From positions 1 through 25,723 of the IMG/VR virus record IMGVR_UViG_3300047491_000380: a stretch of 25,723 bases of DNA; one strand, given 5' to 3'. Origin of the DNA: a virus. Within the stretch, counting starts at the first letter, position 1, and every line of letters starts with the position of its first letter. This document shows positions 6,659 to 12,748 of the stretch, in pieces. A program made the position numbers and the translations under genes. The notes beneath the pieces were generated by a model. The model did not search any database and was not told where the DNA came from. It saw only the letters and a list, made by a program, of their open reading frames with translations.

Positions 6659-6886
6659 ATGTTAGCAGTAAGTTTAGTTTTTGGATCCTTTCTGACTATT
6701 TTGTTTCTTCTAGTGGGGCTCATAACTGGATGGACAGCGAGAGAATATATGATGAATTACCGAGAAGTTCCTAGACCTCATCCCGAAATGTTCGACTCTC
6801 AAGGAAACTTGATTCCAGACGAAGTGATTGCATTTAGATTTGAAAATACCGATTATGACTACGACGAAACCGAAGACGACGAGTAA
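6659..6886 (+). CDS. Small single-span membrane protein
   Basis: This 75-residue protein begins after a strong ribosome site (AAGGAGG at 6644-6650, nine bases before the ATG). Residues 3-25 (SLVFGSFLTILFLLVGLITGW) form one transmembrane helix, followed by a short soluble tail rich in acidic residues that ends DYDYDETEDDE. Family and function are unrecognised; small proteins of this design are common in cyanomyoviruses. The open frame extends upstream to a TTG at 6563, but that start lacks a ribosome site. The acidic C-terminus overlaps the next gene by 32 bases. The cytoplasmic tail could bind a host or phage protein at the membrane (speculative). Confidence 0.75.
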   Translation: MLAVSLVFGSFLTILFLLVGLITGWTAREYMMNYREVPRPHPEMFDSQGNLIPDEVIAFRFENTDYDYDETEDDE

Positions 6887-7466
6887 AACAACTACTCCAA
6901 AGACAACTAAAAAAGCAGCAACTCCTGCGCCAATTCCTCAACTTCCAGCAAATCCTTTTTCTTTTGAAGTTTTGCAGGCTGTTGATAAGCAAAGGACGAA
7001 TGCTCGTAAAGTAGAAGTACTGCAAAAATATAGAGATCCTTCACTGGTATCTCTCTTGATTTGGAACTTTGATGAAAGTATTATTTCTGTGCTTCCTCCA
7101 GGCGAAGTTCCTTATGGTGGTCTGGATGAGCAGAACACCAGTAGTGGGACCTTGAGCAGCAAAATCGAAGACGCTGTTTATAAAATGGGAGAACTTGGAA
7201 CCAGTTCTCTTGGTGCATCTGATCAAGGAAAATCTACAATTAGAAAAGAGTACCAAAAGTTTTATAACTTTGTAAAGGGTGGTAACGATAGTCTGAGTTC
7301 TCTTCGTAGAGAAACTATGTTTATCAATATCCTCAATGGTCTGCATCCACTCGAAGCACAGATTCTTATTTTAGTAAAAGATAAGAACTTGCAATCTAAG
7401 TATAAAATTACCAGGGAGATTGTTGCTGAGGCTTATCCTGATATTAAATGGGGTAATCGTTCGTGA
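6855..7466 (+). CDS. Conserved cyanophage protein (DUF6433-like)
   Basis: This 203-residue protein has a Thr/Lys/Pro-rich, probably disordered N-terminus (residues 1-30, TTPKTTKK type) and a helical globular part beginning at NPFSFEVLQAVDKQR and ending LHPLEAQILILVKDKNLQSKYKITREIVAEAYPDI. It resembles the DUF6433 group found in many T4-like cyanophages, judged by memory of the family rather than a search. Function is unknown. The ATG at 6855 is preferred over one at 6828, because it gives a clean MTTTKPK start; either way it overlaps the membrane-protein gene. The following gene starts in its stop codon (GTGA). Confidence 0.7.
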   Translation: MTTTKPKTTSKTTTPKTTKKAATPAPIPQLPANPFSFEVLQAVDKQRTNARKVEVLQKYRDPSLVSLLIWNFDESIISVLPPGEVPYGGLDEQNTSSGTLSSKIEDAVYKMGELGTSSLGASDQGKSTIRKEYQKFYNFVKGGNDSLSSLRRETMFINILNGLHPLEAQILILVKDKNLQSKYKITREIVAEAYPDIKWGNRS

Positions 7467-7801
7467 GTTCAGTTATTGATAAAGTACAGGAAAAGCATAT
7501 GGATCATTGGACATCAGCAGAAAAAGAAACTTGTAAATCACGCTACGGTTGTGAGATTATGGTTGAGAATGGTTCGTATGCTGATGTCTGTACTAAAGAA
7601 GCACCGAATGATGCTTATATTATTAAGTATCTTGTAGAAGATCAAACTTGTTTTGATCTTACACGAGGAACTAGGTCTAAATTGTTTGATATGTATTGGG
7701 ATAAGTTTCGTGAAAATCTGAAGAGTATTGACTTTGGATATGGGCGATACAATCCAAAGACTTGGGGTTATCAGGCACCCAAAACCAAAAAGCGAAAGTG
7801 A
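7463..7801 (+). CDS. Conserved phage protein of unknown function
   Basis: This 112-residue protein starts at a GTG that overlaps the upstream stop (GTGA), consistent with coupled translation. The sequence is hydrophilic with several charged/aromatic blocks (KHMDHWTSAEKETC, SKLFDMYWDKFRENL) and a basic tail (KTKKRK). Three cysteines are present but no recognised metal-site spacing, signal peptide or membrane segment. I do not recognise the family. It is the last gene before a strong terminator, so it closes the operon that begins around the glutaredoxin or membrane-protein gene. Confidence 0.7.
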   Translation: MSSVIDKVQEKHMDHWTSAEKETCKSRYGCEIMVENGSYADVCTKEAPNDAYIIKYLVEDQTCFDLTRGTRSKLFDMYWDKFRENLKSIDFGYGRYNPKTWGYQAPKTKKRK

Positions 7802-7806
7802 TTTCA

Positions 7807-7840
7807 AAATACCTGGAAAAATTTTTCCAGGTATTTTTTT
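7807..7840 (+). terminator. Strong palindromic rho-independent terminator
   Basis: AAATACCTGGAAAAA followed directly by its complement TTTTTCCAGGTATTT makes a perfect 30-base palindrome (7807-7836), continued by a T run to 7840. In RNA the central A/U part forms the loop and ACCTGG/CCAGGT the stable stem. It lies six bases after the preceding stop codon. Being palindromic with A and T tracts on both sides it may work in both directions. Confidence 0.9.
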
Positions 7841-7855
7841 GTCTGTGAGGTTTTT

Positions 7856-7863
7856 TATAAATA
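7856..7863 (+). promoter_or_regulatory. T4-type late promoter (perfect TATAAATA)
   Basis: TATAAATA is an exact match to the T4 late promoter consensus and lies 21 bases before the ATG at 7885, directly after the terminator. It fits a separately transcribed late gene. Confidence 0.8.
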
Positions 7864-7884
7864 TCTAAAAAGTGTTTAAGGATA

Positions 7885-8913
7885 ATGAAGTCTTTTAGGG
7901 AATTTATTACGGAAGCAGATAAATGGACTGACGCATCAGGTACTCCCGCTTCTGGGGGTGGGATGAGCGTTGATGAAATTGATGCTAGAACTGATTTAAG
8001 TCCTGCTCAAAAAGCAAAATTAAAAGCAAGAAGAACTAAAGTTCCTGGATCGACAGTTAGAGGTACAACTCCTAAACCATCAACAGCTGCTAATGTGACA
8101 AAAGCTCTTAAAGGAGCACAGAATGTTAAAACTGCTGCTGAACTTGGATCTTCAGCACTAAAGGATGCTGGAAGATTTGGAAAACTAAAAGGATTTATTG
8201 GTAAAGCAGCAACTCCAGTACAACTTGCTCTTGATACTGGATTAGAAGCAGCTGCACAAAAACAAAGAGGACGTAGAACAAGATCTGCTCTTGCAATGGG
8301 TGCAACTAAGGCAGCAGGTGGATTAGCAGGTATGAAGGCAGGAGCTGCTGGTGGTGCTGCTATTGGCACCGCATTGGGCGGTCCAGTGGGCACTGCAGTT
8401 GGTGGTGTTGTTGGTGGTATCGGTGGTTATATGGCAGGTTCAGGACTCGCTGGAAAGGCATCTGAGGTGGTTGCAGGTGCTACAGGCAAAGAGAAGGCAG
8501 CGATGGCACAGAAGCAGCGTCAATCGCAAGCAGGTGGCGGTTTGTCGGGTATTGGTGGTAAGACTACCTTTAGTAAGGGTAAAGGTGGAACTGGATTTAT
8601 ATCCACTGGCGTTGGTAAGCAAAGAAAAACGGTACAACTAGATAAGACTTCTGTTGTAAGAGATGCCAAAGGAAAAGAAGCAGTAGGACATCTTGCATTT
8701 AAGGGTGGTAAGGCAGTTTATAAGAGAGCAGCAGATCCAAGCACTCTTGCTAGAACTTCTTCCAATCCATTTGAGAGAATTGGTAGATCACTATTTGCGG
8801 GTGCTTATAAAAAGCAAGATGAAGCGCAAAGACAACAGGCACTTGCGAAAGCAAGACAATCTGATGTTAAGCGTCAGCAAAAACTTGGCGTTAAAATGAA
8901 ACCTGGTGGGTGA
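7885..8913 (+). CDS. Putative internal head (ejected) protein with capsid-targeting peptide and glycine zipper
   Basis: The 342-residue product begins MKSFREFITEA, nearly the same as the capsid-targeting sequence of T4 internal proteins (MKTYQEFIAEA), where the gp21 prohead protease cuts after the I-x-E motif; here the cut would follow E10. Residues about 130-190 are a glycine/alanine-zipper stretch (GGLAGMKAGAAGGAAIGTAL and onward) with membrane-inserting character. The rest is basic, low-complexity and rich in Lys, Gln, Gly and Ala, ending KLGVKMKPGG, as expected for a DNA-associated protein. It has its own perfect late promoter. Packaging with the genome and ejection into the host are inferences from the N-terminus and composition. 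No enzyme motif is visible. Confidence 0.65.
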   Translation: MKSFREFITEADKWTDASGTPASGGGMSVDEIDARTDLSPAQKAKLKARRTKVPGSTVRGTTPKPSTAANVTKALKGAQNVKTAAELGSSALKDAGRFGKLKGFIGKAATPVQLALDTGLEAAAQKQRGRRTRSALAMGATKAAGGLAGMKAGAAGGAAIGTALGGPVGTAVGGVVGGIGGYMAGSGLAGKASEVVAGATGKEKAAMAQKQRQSQAGGGLSGIGGKTTFSKGKGGTGFISTGVGKQRKTVQLDKTSVVRDAKGKEAVGHLAFKGGKAVYKRAADPSTLARTSSNPFERIGRSLFAGAYKKQDEAQRQQALAKARQSDVKRQQKLGVKMKPGG

Positions 8914-8944
8914 TACACATTTTAATATAAAATAGTATAATATT

Positions 8945-8960
8945 GATACATTTTTGTATC
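8945..8960 (+). terminator. Hairpin GATACA-TTTT-TGTATC, possible terminator or operator
   Basis: A perfect 6-base-pair inverted repeat lies 32 bases after the internal-protein stop. There is no T tract behind it, so termination is doubtful; a protein-binding site upstream of the next promoter is equally possible. Confidence 0.3.
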
Positions 8961-8985
8961 TATTGTTACGGTTTTAAGATATTAC

Positions 8986-9015
8986 TTGCATATATACAAT
9001 GGATAGGGGTATAAT
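8986..9015 (+). promoter_or_regulatory. Sigma70-like promoter with dyad at the -10 box
   Basis: TTGCAT (8986-8991) and a perfect TATAAT (9010-9015) are separated by 18 bases. The -10 box lies inside GGGG-N9-CCCC (9006-9022), a dyad that could be an operator. The first downstream start is at 9036, so the leader would be short. This fits a host-polymerase (early) promoter for the small-gene cluster. Confidence 0.7.
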
Positions 9016-9035
9016 ATTCCCCTAACGTTCATCCT

Positions 9036-9242
9036 ATGACTAAAGCACTTTTGCTTTTAGCATGGGTTCCACTTCTTTCTATTTCTACGCCCCAACTTGC
9101 CCAAACTAATCAAGTGACAATAAGTTGCGACGCAGCGTGGGAACTAATGGACATCGTTAAAAACGACGATGTAGTAGATCAAAGAAGAGAAGACCGATTG
9201 CTGTCAGAACTCCGAAAGGATGTTGTGAGACTTAAGTGCTAA
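9036..9242 (+). CDS. Small exported protein with signal peptide
   Basis: This 68-residue protein has a classical signal peptide: a short positive start (MTK), a hydrophobic core (ALLLLAWVPLLSI) and a likely cleavage after QLAQ or similar around residues 20-24. The mature part is a charged helix of about 45 residues with two cysteines (ISCDAAWE near its start and C68 at the end) that could form a disulfide in the periplasm. Family not recognised; secreted peptides of this kind occur in cyanophage early clusters. It is the first gene behind the promoter at 8986-9015 and may act on the host envelope (inference). Confidence 0.75.
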   Translation: MTKALLLLAWVPLLSISTPQLAQTNQVTISCDAAWELMDIVKNDDVVDQRREDRLLSELRKDVVRLKC

Positions 9243-9260
9243 ACTGAATAGGACGGAAGT

Positions 9261-9439
9261 AAGCCGACTCGGAACGGATCGTTCATCTATGGAAGCACTC
9301 ATTCTAACTTGCCTACAAGCACAGTTGATTGCTGGGAGAGTCCAAAAACAGGACATTCCCAAACAAGCAAAGAATGAATTGATTTGGGAGTTAAAACAAA
9401 TTGCTCCCAAAGAGTGCAAAATAGACGCAAAAGCCGACT
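9261..9439 (+). repeat. Direct repeat AAGCCGACT flanking a 50-codon gene
   Basis: AAGCCGACT occurs at 9261-9269, upstream of the small gene at 9289, and again at 9431-9439 at its 3' end. Each copy is followed within a few bases by GGAACG. The first copy runs into a GAACG-GAT-CGTTC hairpin (9272-9284) just before the start codon. The pair may mark a duplicated leader or a recombination footprint. Confidence 0.45.
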
Positions 9440-9441
9440 GA
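9289..9441 (+). CDS. Small conserved protein, 50 residues
   Basis: The frame begins MEALILTCLQAQLIAGRVQK and ends PKECKIDAKAD. It has an amphipathic or weakly hydrophobic N-terminal helix (residues 1-17) with one cysteine, a charged middle, and a second cysteine near the end, like the exported protein before it. The first helix could act as a short signal sequence. No family is known to me. A purine-rich ribosome site is not obvious; the start sits four bases after a 5-base-pair hairpin (9272-9284) that may affect translation. Coding is supported by length, codon use and its place in a tight row of small genes. Confidence 0.65.
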   Translation: MEALILTCLQAQLIAGRVQKQDIPKQAKNELIWELKQIAPKECKIDAKAD

Positions 9442-9481
9442 AGGAACGCTCTTTAACCTCAAAAACTAAGGAGAAAACCTA

Positions 9482-9646
9482 ATGTCACAAGCAACCTATA
9501 GAGGGTGCAAGTATAACACTGACACCCCTAAGCAAGAATATCAACATTGGTATTCTGAAACTCATGCTCCATCCCATCCACAGAATGTATATCGTGGAAC
9601 CGCATATCGTCCATGCAACAACTGGAATTGGGAGGGGGGCAAATGA
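9482..9646 (+). CDS. DUF4278-type small protein
   Basis: This 54-residue protein contains two YRG repeats: TYRGCKYNT near the start and VYRGTAYRP in the second half, the pattern of the DUF4278 family, which is widespread in cyanobacteria and their phages. The function of the family is unknown. A clear ribosome site (AAGGAG, 9468-9473) precedes the ATG. The likely origin is a host gene captured by the phage (inference from family distribution). The next gene starts in its stop codon (ATGA). Confidence 0.75.
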   Translation: MSQATYRGCKYNTDTPKQEYQHWYSETHAPSHPQNVYRGTAYRPCNNWNWEGGK

Positions 9647-9741
9647 AGAAACTTAACTTCCTACAAATCATTAAAGAACAAAAACAAAAAGAAGAGCGTC
9701 GTCATCAAGCACAACTAGCACAACTTGTTGGAGCAAAGTGA
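9643..9741 (+). CDS. Micro-protein, 32 residues, highly charged helix
   Basis: The frame MKKLNFLQIIKEQKQKEERR continues to QLAQLVGAK and would form a single basic amphipathic helix. It overlaps the DUF4278 stop (ATGA) and its TGA overlaps the next ATG, so it is embedded in a translationally coupled row. Existence rests on this spacing and on the GGAGGGGGG ribosome site just upstream; function unknown. Confidence 0.6.
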   Translation: MKKLNFLQIIKEQKQKEERRHQAQLAQLVGAK

Positions 9742-9824
9742 TGTTCGCAGTATTACAAATTACCGCAGGTTGTGCGGTTGTAATTACTTTATTGTCGCTT
9801 TATATACAATTTCTATTTAAATAA
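9741..9824 (+). CDS. Micro-protein, 27 residues, single membrane helix
   Basis: The frame starts in the TGATG junction with the previous gene and encodes a hydrophobic peptide (FAVLQITAGCAVVITLLSLY) that would span a membrane once, ending in a short FLFK tail. GGAG at 9730-9733 is a suitable ribosome site. Tiny membrane peptides of this size in cyanobacteria are often subunits of photosynthetic or respiratory complexes, but nothing here identifies a partner. Confidence 0.55.
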   Translation: MFAVLQITAGCAVVITLLSLYIQFLFK

Positions 9825-9843
9825 AATAGAATCAATACATAAT

Positions 9844-9874
9844 AGAAGGGGGGGTTGACTCTCCTTCTTTTTTT
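9844..9874 (+). terminator. Rho-independent terminator of the small-gene cluster
   Basis: AGAAGGGGG pairs with TCTCCTTCT (nine pairs, including two G-U) around a GGTTGAC-type loop and is followed by a seven-T run. It lies 20 bases after the last micro-gene stop. Confidence 0.75.
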
Positions 9875-9883
9875 GTGTAGAAT
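9855..9883 (+). promoter_or_regulatory. Sigma70-like promoter inside the terminator
   Basis: TTGACT (9855-9860) and TAGAAT (9878-9883) are separated by exactly 17 bases, close to the ideal bacterial promoter. The -35 box is the terminator loop and the spacer contains its T tract, so one 40-base element both ends the upstream transcript and starts the next, 20 bases before the ATG at 9906. Confidence 0.75.
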
Positions 9884-9905
9884 TAAACCAATTAGTAGAG
9901 GAAAA

Positions 9906-10088
9906 ATGACTCCAGAACTTTTAGACAAGTATGCGGACATATTTTTTGAGGGAATCAAATTAAAACTCTCTATACATTTAATTGAGGGGAGAGAAATGTA
10001 TTTTCCATCAAGTGAAGTTGAGGGTATGAAAGAAATAATGAAAGAATGGTTAACTGATTTTTATAATGAATCTAATGGACAAGGATAA
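9906..10088 (+). CDS. Small conserved protein, 60 residues
   Basis: This acidic, helical protein begins MTPELLDKYADIFFEGIKLKL and ends DFYNESNGQG. The ATG at 9906 has a GAGG ribosome site at 9898-9902 and is the first start behind the promoter; an upstream in-frame TTG at 9855 lies in the promoter/terminator and is excluded. No known motif, signal or membrane segment is visible. The 3' end overlaps the next gene by 14 bases. Function unknown; the position at the head of the thyX-phoH operon suggests an early role. Confidence 0.7.
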   Translation: MTPELLDKYADIFFEGIKLKLSIHLIEGREMYFPSSEVEGMKEIMKEWLTDFYNESNGQG

Positions 10089-10245
10089 ACTGAAACTGAT
10101 TGTAAGAAACTTAGAATTACTCGTAGATTCTCTTAAAGCAGAAGTATACTCAGATGTTTCTGCTTATACACCACCTAAAAGAAATACTTCACCCATCACA
10201 GACTATGATGAAATCTTTGAAGATGATGATGGATACCCCGATTAA
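10075..10245 (+). CDS. Small acidic protein, 56 residues
   Basis: The frame begins MDKDKLKLIVRNLELLVDSLKAEVYSD with a regular heptad-like leucine pattern (a short coiled coil or helical hairpin), followed by a proline-containing linker and an acidic tail (DYDEIFEDDDGYPD). A GATGATGATG-type acidic tail is common in small phage proteins that bind host enzymes, but no target is recognisable. It overlaps the previous gene by 14 bases. Confidence 0.6.
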   Translation: MDKDKLKLIVRNLELLVDSLKAEVYSDVSAYTPPKRNTSPITDYDEIFEDDDGYPD

Positions 10246-10247
10246 TA

Positions 10248-10412
10248 ATGTCTAGAGCAAAACAATTGATTAAACTGCTTGAGAGACTCGTCAAGCAAGA
10301 ACACCTATATTCTGGTGAAGAAATTAAAGAACTAAAATCTCAACTTCGTGAGTTAAAAGAACAGTTGAGAGAAATTGAATCATACACATCAAAGGGATTT
10401 GGAAAGAAATGA
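10248..10412 (+). CDS. Small coiled-coil protein, 54 residues
   Basis: MSRAKQLIKLLERLVKQEHL is followed by EEIKELKSQLRELKEQLREIE, a strongly predicted parallel coiled coil with leucines in heptad spacing, ending KGFGKK. It starts two bases after the previous stop and overlaps the thyX start (ATGA), so it belongs to the same operon. Function unknown. Confidence 0.65.
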   Translation: MSRAKQLIKLLERLVKQEHLYSGEEIKELKSQLRELKEQLREIESYTSKGFGKK

Positions 10413-11044
10413 CAGTAAAACTTATCAGTGTGACTCCAGATGCAGAAAAAACAATGGCATTTATTGCACGAGTTAGCAATCCTGCGAATCAAGACAACGA
10501 AAACTATGCCAAGTTGCTTGCTTATTGCATTAAGCATAATCATTGGTCTGTTTTTGAGCAGTCTTCTATGACTCTAGAGATTGAGACGACTCGTGGTATC
10601 GCGGCACAAATTCTTCGTCATCGTAGTTTTACGTTCCAAGAGTTTTCTCAACGTTATGCAGATTCTTCTTTGCTTGCAGAAAAGATTCCAGTTCCAGAAC
10701 TGCGTCGCCAAGATACTAAAAATCGTCAGAACTCAATTGATGATATTGATCCTTTTGTGATTAAGAAGTATGAGATGCTCATCCAAGATCACTTTAGGGA
10801 CGCTATGGCACTGTATCAAACTATGCTTGATGAGGGTATTGCAAAGGAGTGCGCTCGCTTTGTACTGCCTTTAGCAACGCCCACAAGGATCTACATGACT
10901 GGTTCTTGCCGCTCCTGGATTCATTATATTAATCTTCGTTCGGCAAATGGAACTCAAAAGGAGCATATGGACATTGCTCTAGACTGTAAAAAGGTATTTA
11001 CCGAACAGTTTCCTTCAGTATCAGAATCCCTTGAGTGGGTCTAA
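10409..11044 (+). CDS. thyX: Flavin-dependent thymidylate synthase
   Basis: This 211-residue protein carries the ThyX signature RHR-x7-S (residues 70-80, RHRSFTFQEFS) followed by QRY, the flanking HWSVFEQSSMTLEIE, and the C-terminal block LPLATPTRIYMTGSCRSWIHYINLR typical of the family. ThyX makes dTMP from dUMP using FAD, NADPH and methylenetetrahydrofolate, without the DHFR-coupled chemistry of ThyA. Cyanobacteria commonly use ThyX, and phage copies boost dTTP supply during replication. Length and motifs are normal. It starts in the stop of the coiled-coil gene. Confidence in function is high. Confidence 0.95.
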   Translation: MTVKLISVTPDAEKTMAFIARVSNPANQDNENYAKLLAYCIKHNHWSVFEQSSMTLEIETTRGIAAQILRHRSFTFQEFSQRYADSSLLAEKIPVPELRRQDTKNRQNSIDDIDPFVIKKYEMLIQDHFRDAMALYQTMLDEGIAKECARFVLPLATPTRIYMTGSCRSWIHYINLRSANGTQKEHMDIALDCKKVFTEQFPSVSESLEWV

Positions 11045-11070
11045 ATAAAATATCTTGATTTGATAACTTT

Positions 11071-11313
11071 ATGGCTATCTATCCCATTATTCATGTAGAA
11101 ACAGGAGAGAAACGAGTAGTCGAAATGAGCGTTCACGAGATTACTCAATGGTATAAAGACAATCCTGAGTGGAAAAGGGATTGGTCTGAGGGTTGTGCAA
11201 CTCCAGGAGAAGTTGGTGAGTGGAGAGATAAACTCATCAGTCGAAATCCTGGATGGAACGACGTATTACATAAAGCTTCTAAAGCACCTGGTTCTACTGT
11301 AAAGAAAATCTAA
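11071..11313 (+). CDS. Conserved cyanophage protein, FmdB-like C-terminal motif
   Basis: This 80-residue protein begins MAIYPIIHVETGEKRVVEMS and ends NPGWNDVLHKASKAPGSTVKKI. The MAIYPI...TGE start and the NPGWNDVL segment recall small cyanophage proteins distantly like FmdB regulators, but the zinc-binding CxxC pairs of FmdB are missing (only one cysteine). Function unknown. A TCTAAATA motif (11040-11047) lies 23 bases before the start. The next gene, phoH, starts in its stop codon (TAATG). Confidence 0.7.
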   Translation: MAIYPIIHVETGEKRVVEMSVHEITQWYKDNPEWKRDWSEGCATPGEVGEWRDKLISRNPGWNDVLHKASKAPGSTVKKI

Positions 11314-12068
11314 TGGCAACTAGAAAAAGAAAGAACGAATCACCAATTGGAATTGGTATGACTGCTAAGCAGTTAAGAAGAAAAAAACCAATTAATACTG
11401 ACTTTCTCGTTGATATCGAACCTTTGACCGATAATCAAAAACGGTTGTTTGACTCATATGAACAAGGAAAACATCTTGTTGCATATGGATGTGCGGGAAC
11501 TGGCAAAACATTCATTACTCTTTATAATGCGTTATGTGATGTTCTTGATGAAAGAACTCCATATGAAAAAGTTTATATCGTTCGTTCTTTAGTCGCAACC
11601 AGAGAAATCGGATTTCTTCCTGGTAGTCACGACGACAAGGCAGACATTTACCAGATTCCTTATAAGAATATGGTGAAGTATATGTTCCAGATGCCTTCTG
11701 ATGCTGACTTTGAGATGCTTTATGGCAATCTCAAAGCACAAGAAACTATTAAGTTCTGGAGCACCTCATTCCTTCGTGGAACAACACTTGATAACTCAAT
11801 CGTGATTGTAGATGAATTCCAAAACTTGAATTTTCACGAATTAGATAGTATAATTACACGTGTTGGTGAAAATACTAAAATTTGTTTTTGTGGTGATGCT
11901 ACTCAGTCAGATCTAATAAAAACAAATGAAAGGAATGGTATTGTCGATTTTATGAAAATTTTAAGAGCAATGCCATCTATCGATATTATTGAATTTGGAG
12001 TCGATGACATTGTTCGCTCAGGATTTGTCAAAGAATACATTATTGCAAAAATGGAATCAGGTTTTTAA
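11313..12068 (+). CDS. phoH: PhoH-like P-loop ATPase
   Basis: This 251-residue protein has a Walker A motif (GCAGTGKT, residues 59-66), Walker B (IVIVDEFQN, D167-E168), LTDNQKRLFD as the preceding Q-motif-like segment and the GDATQSD sensor segment, all diagnostic of PhoH. PhoH is a widespread marker of marine phages. In hosts it belongs to the phosphate-starvation regulon and acts as an RNA helicase/nuclease-associated ATPase in some relatives; the phage role is not settled. The N-terminus is basic and variable. Start and stop overlap its neighbours by one base (TAATG) on both sides. Confidence 0.95.
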   Translation: MATRKRKNESPIGIGMTAKQLRRKKPINTDFLVDIEPLTDNQKRLFDSYEQGKHLVAYGCAGTGKTFITLYNALCDVLDERTPYEKVYIVRSLVATREIGFLPGSHDDKADIYQIPYKNMVKYMFQMPSDADFEMLYGNLKAQETIKFWSTSFLRGTTLDNSIVIVDEFQNLNFHELDSIITRVGENTKICFCGDATQSDLIKTNERNGIVDFMKILRAMPSIDIIEFGVDDIVRSGFVKEYIIAKMESGF

Positions 12069-12748
12069 TGTTTAAGCATATTGAGTTGGATCTCCCTCAA
12101 CTTGAGAGGGAGACTATAGATGGTGTTCGATATTATAAAGTTCCTACTGAAGAAGAACTTTTAAAGCTAGTTTCGATTACTTCTGTTACGAGTCATATTA
12201 ATCGTGAAATCTTCAATAACTGGCGCAAAAAGATTGGTGAGGATGAGGCGCAAAAGATTACTAAGGCGGCTACTTCTCGCGGCACAGACATGCATTCTCT
12301 TGTGGAGAATTATCTTTACAATAAAGACTTGCCGACTGTTGCGCCGATTGCGGATTTTCTTTTTAAGATTGCGAAAACGGAACTCAATTGTATAAATAAT
12401 ATCTATGCCCTCGAAGGATCCCTATATAGTAAGCAACTGGGCATTGCTGGGACAGTTGACTGTATCGCTGAATATAACGGCGAGTTAGCAATAATCGACT
12501 TTAAGACTTCTAAAAAACCTAAACCACGTGAGTGGATTGAACATTATTTTGTTCAGTGTATGGCATATGGTTGTATGCTATACGAACTGACTGGCATTTC
12601 AGTCAAAAAACTTGTAATTATTATGGCTTGTGAAAATGGAGAATGCGTCGTTTATGAAGAATATGACAAATCAAAGTACATCAAACTCCTCAGCAAATAT
12701 ATTAGAGAATTTGTTAGAGATAAACTTAATGCCTATGGAACCGAATAG
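12068..12748 (+). CDS. PD-(D/E)XK exonuclease, RecB-like
   Basis: This 226-residue protein has the RecB-nuclease core: RGTDMHSLVE (H76, E80), GIAGTVDCIAEYNGELAIIDFKTS (D131, then D144-F-K146) and a Q-motif QCMAYGCMLYE (Q163, Y167), in the order and spacing of the RecB/Cas4/MGME1 group. No helicase domain or iron-sulfur cysteines are present, so it is a standalone exonuclease rather than Cas4. In cyanomyoviruses this position, between phoH and gp33, is usually held by such an enzyme; it probably works in DNA end processing, recombination or host genome breakdown. The call is firm for the fold, less so for the role. Confidence 0.85.
   Translation: MFKHIELDLPQLERETIDGVRYYKVPTEEELLKLVSITSVTSHINREIFNNWRKKIGEDEAQKITKAATSRGTDMHSLVENYLYNKDLPTVAPIADFLFKIAKTELNCINNIYALEGSLYSKQLGIAGTVDCIAEYNGELAIIDFKTSKKPKPREWIEHYFVQCMAYGCMLYELTGISVKKLVIIMACENGECVVYEEYDKSKYIKLLSKYIREFVRDKLNAYGTE

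Noticed and set aside
8007-8393. 128-codon frame antisense to the internal-protein gene
   Set aside because: Mirrors the Gly/Ala repeats of the plus-strand gene and has no independent support.
8936-8941. TATAAT after the internal-protein gene as a promoter
   Set aside because: No -35 box at a suitable distance; the promoter at 8986-9015 is much better placed.
12068-12748. Cas4 or a CRISPR-related nuclease
   Set aside because: The RecB-like nuclease motifs are there but the Cas4 iron-sulfur cysteines are not, and there is no CRISPR array or other cas gene.
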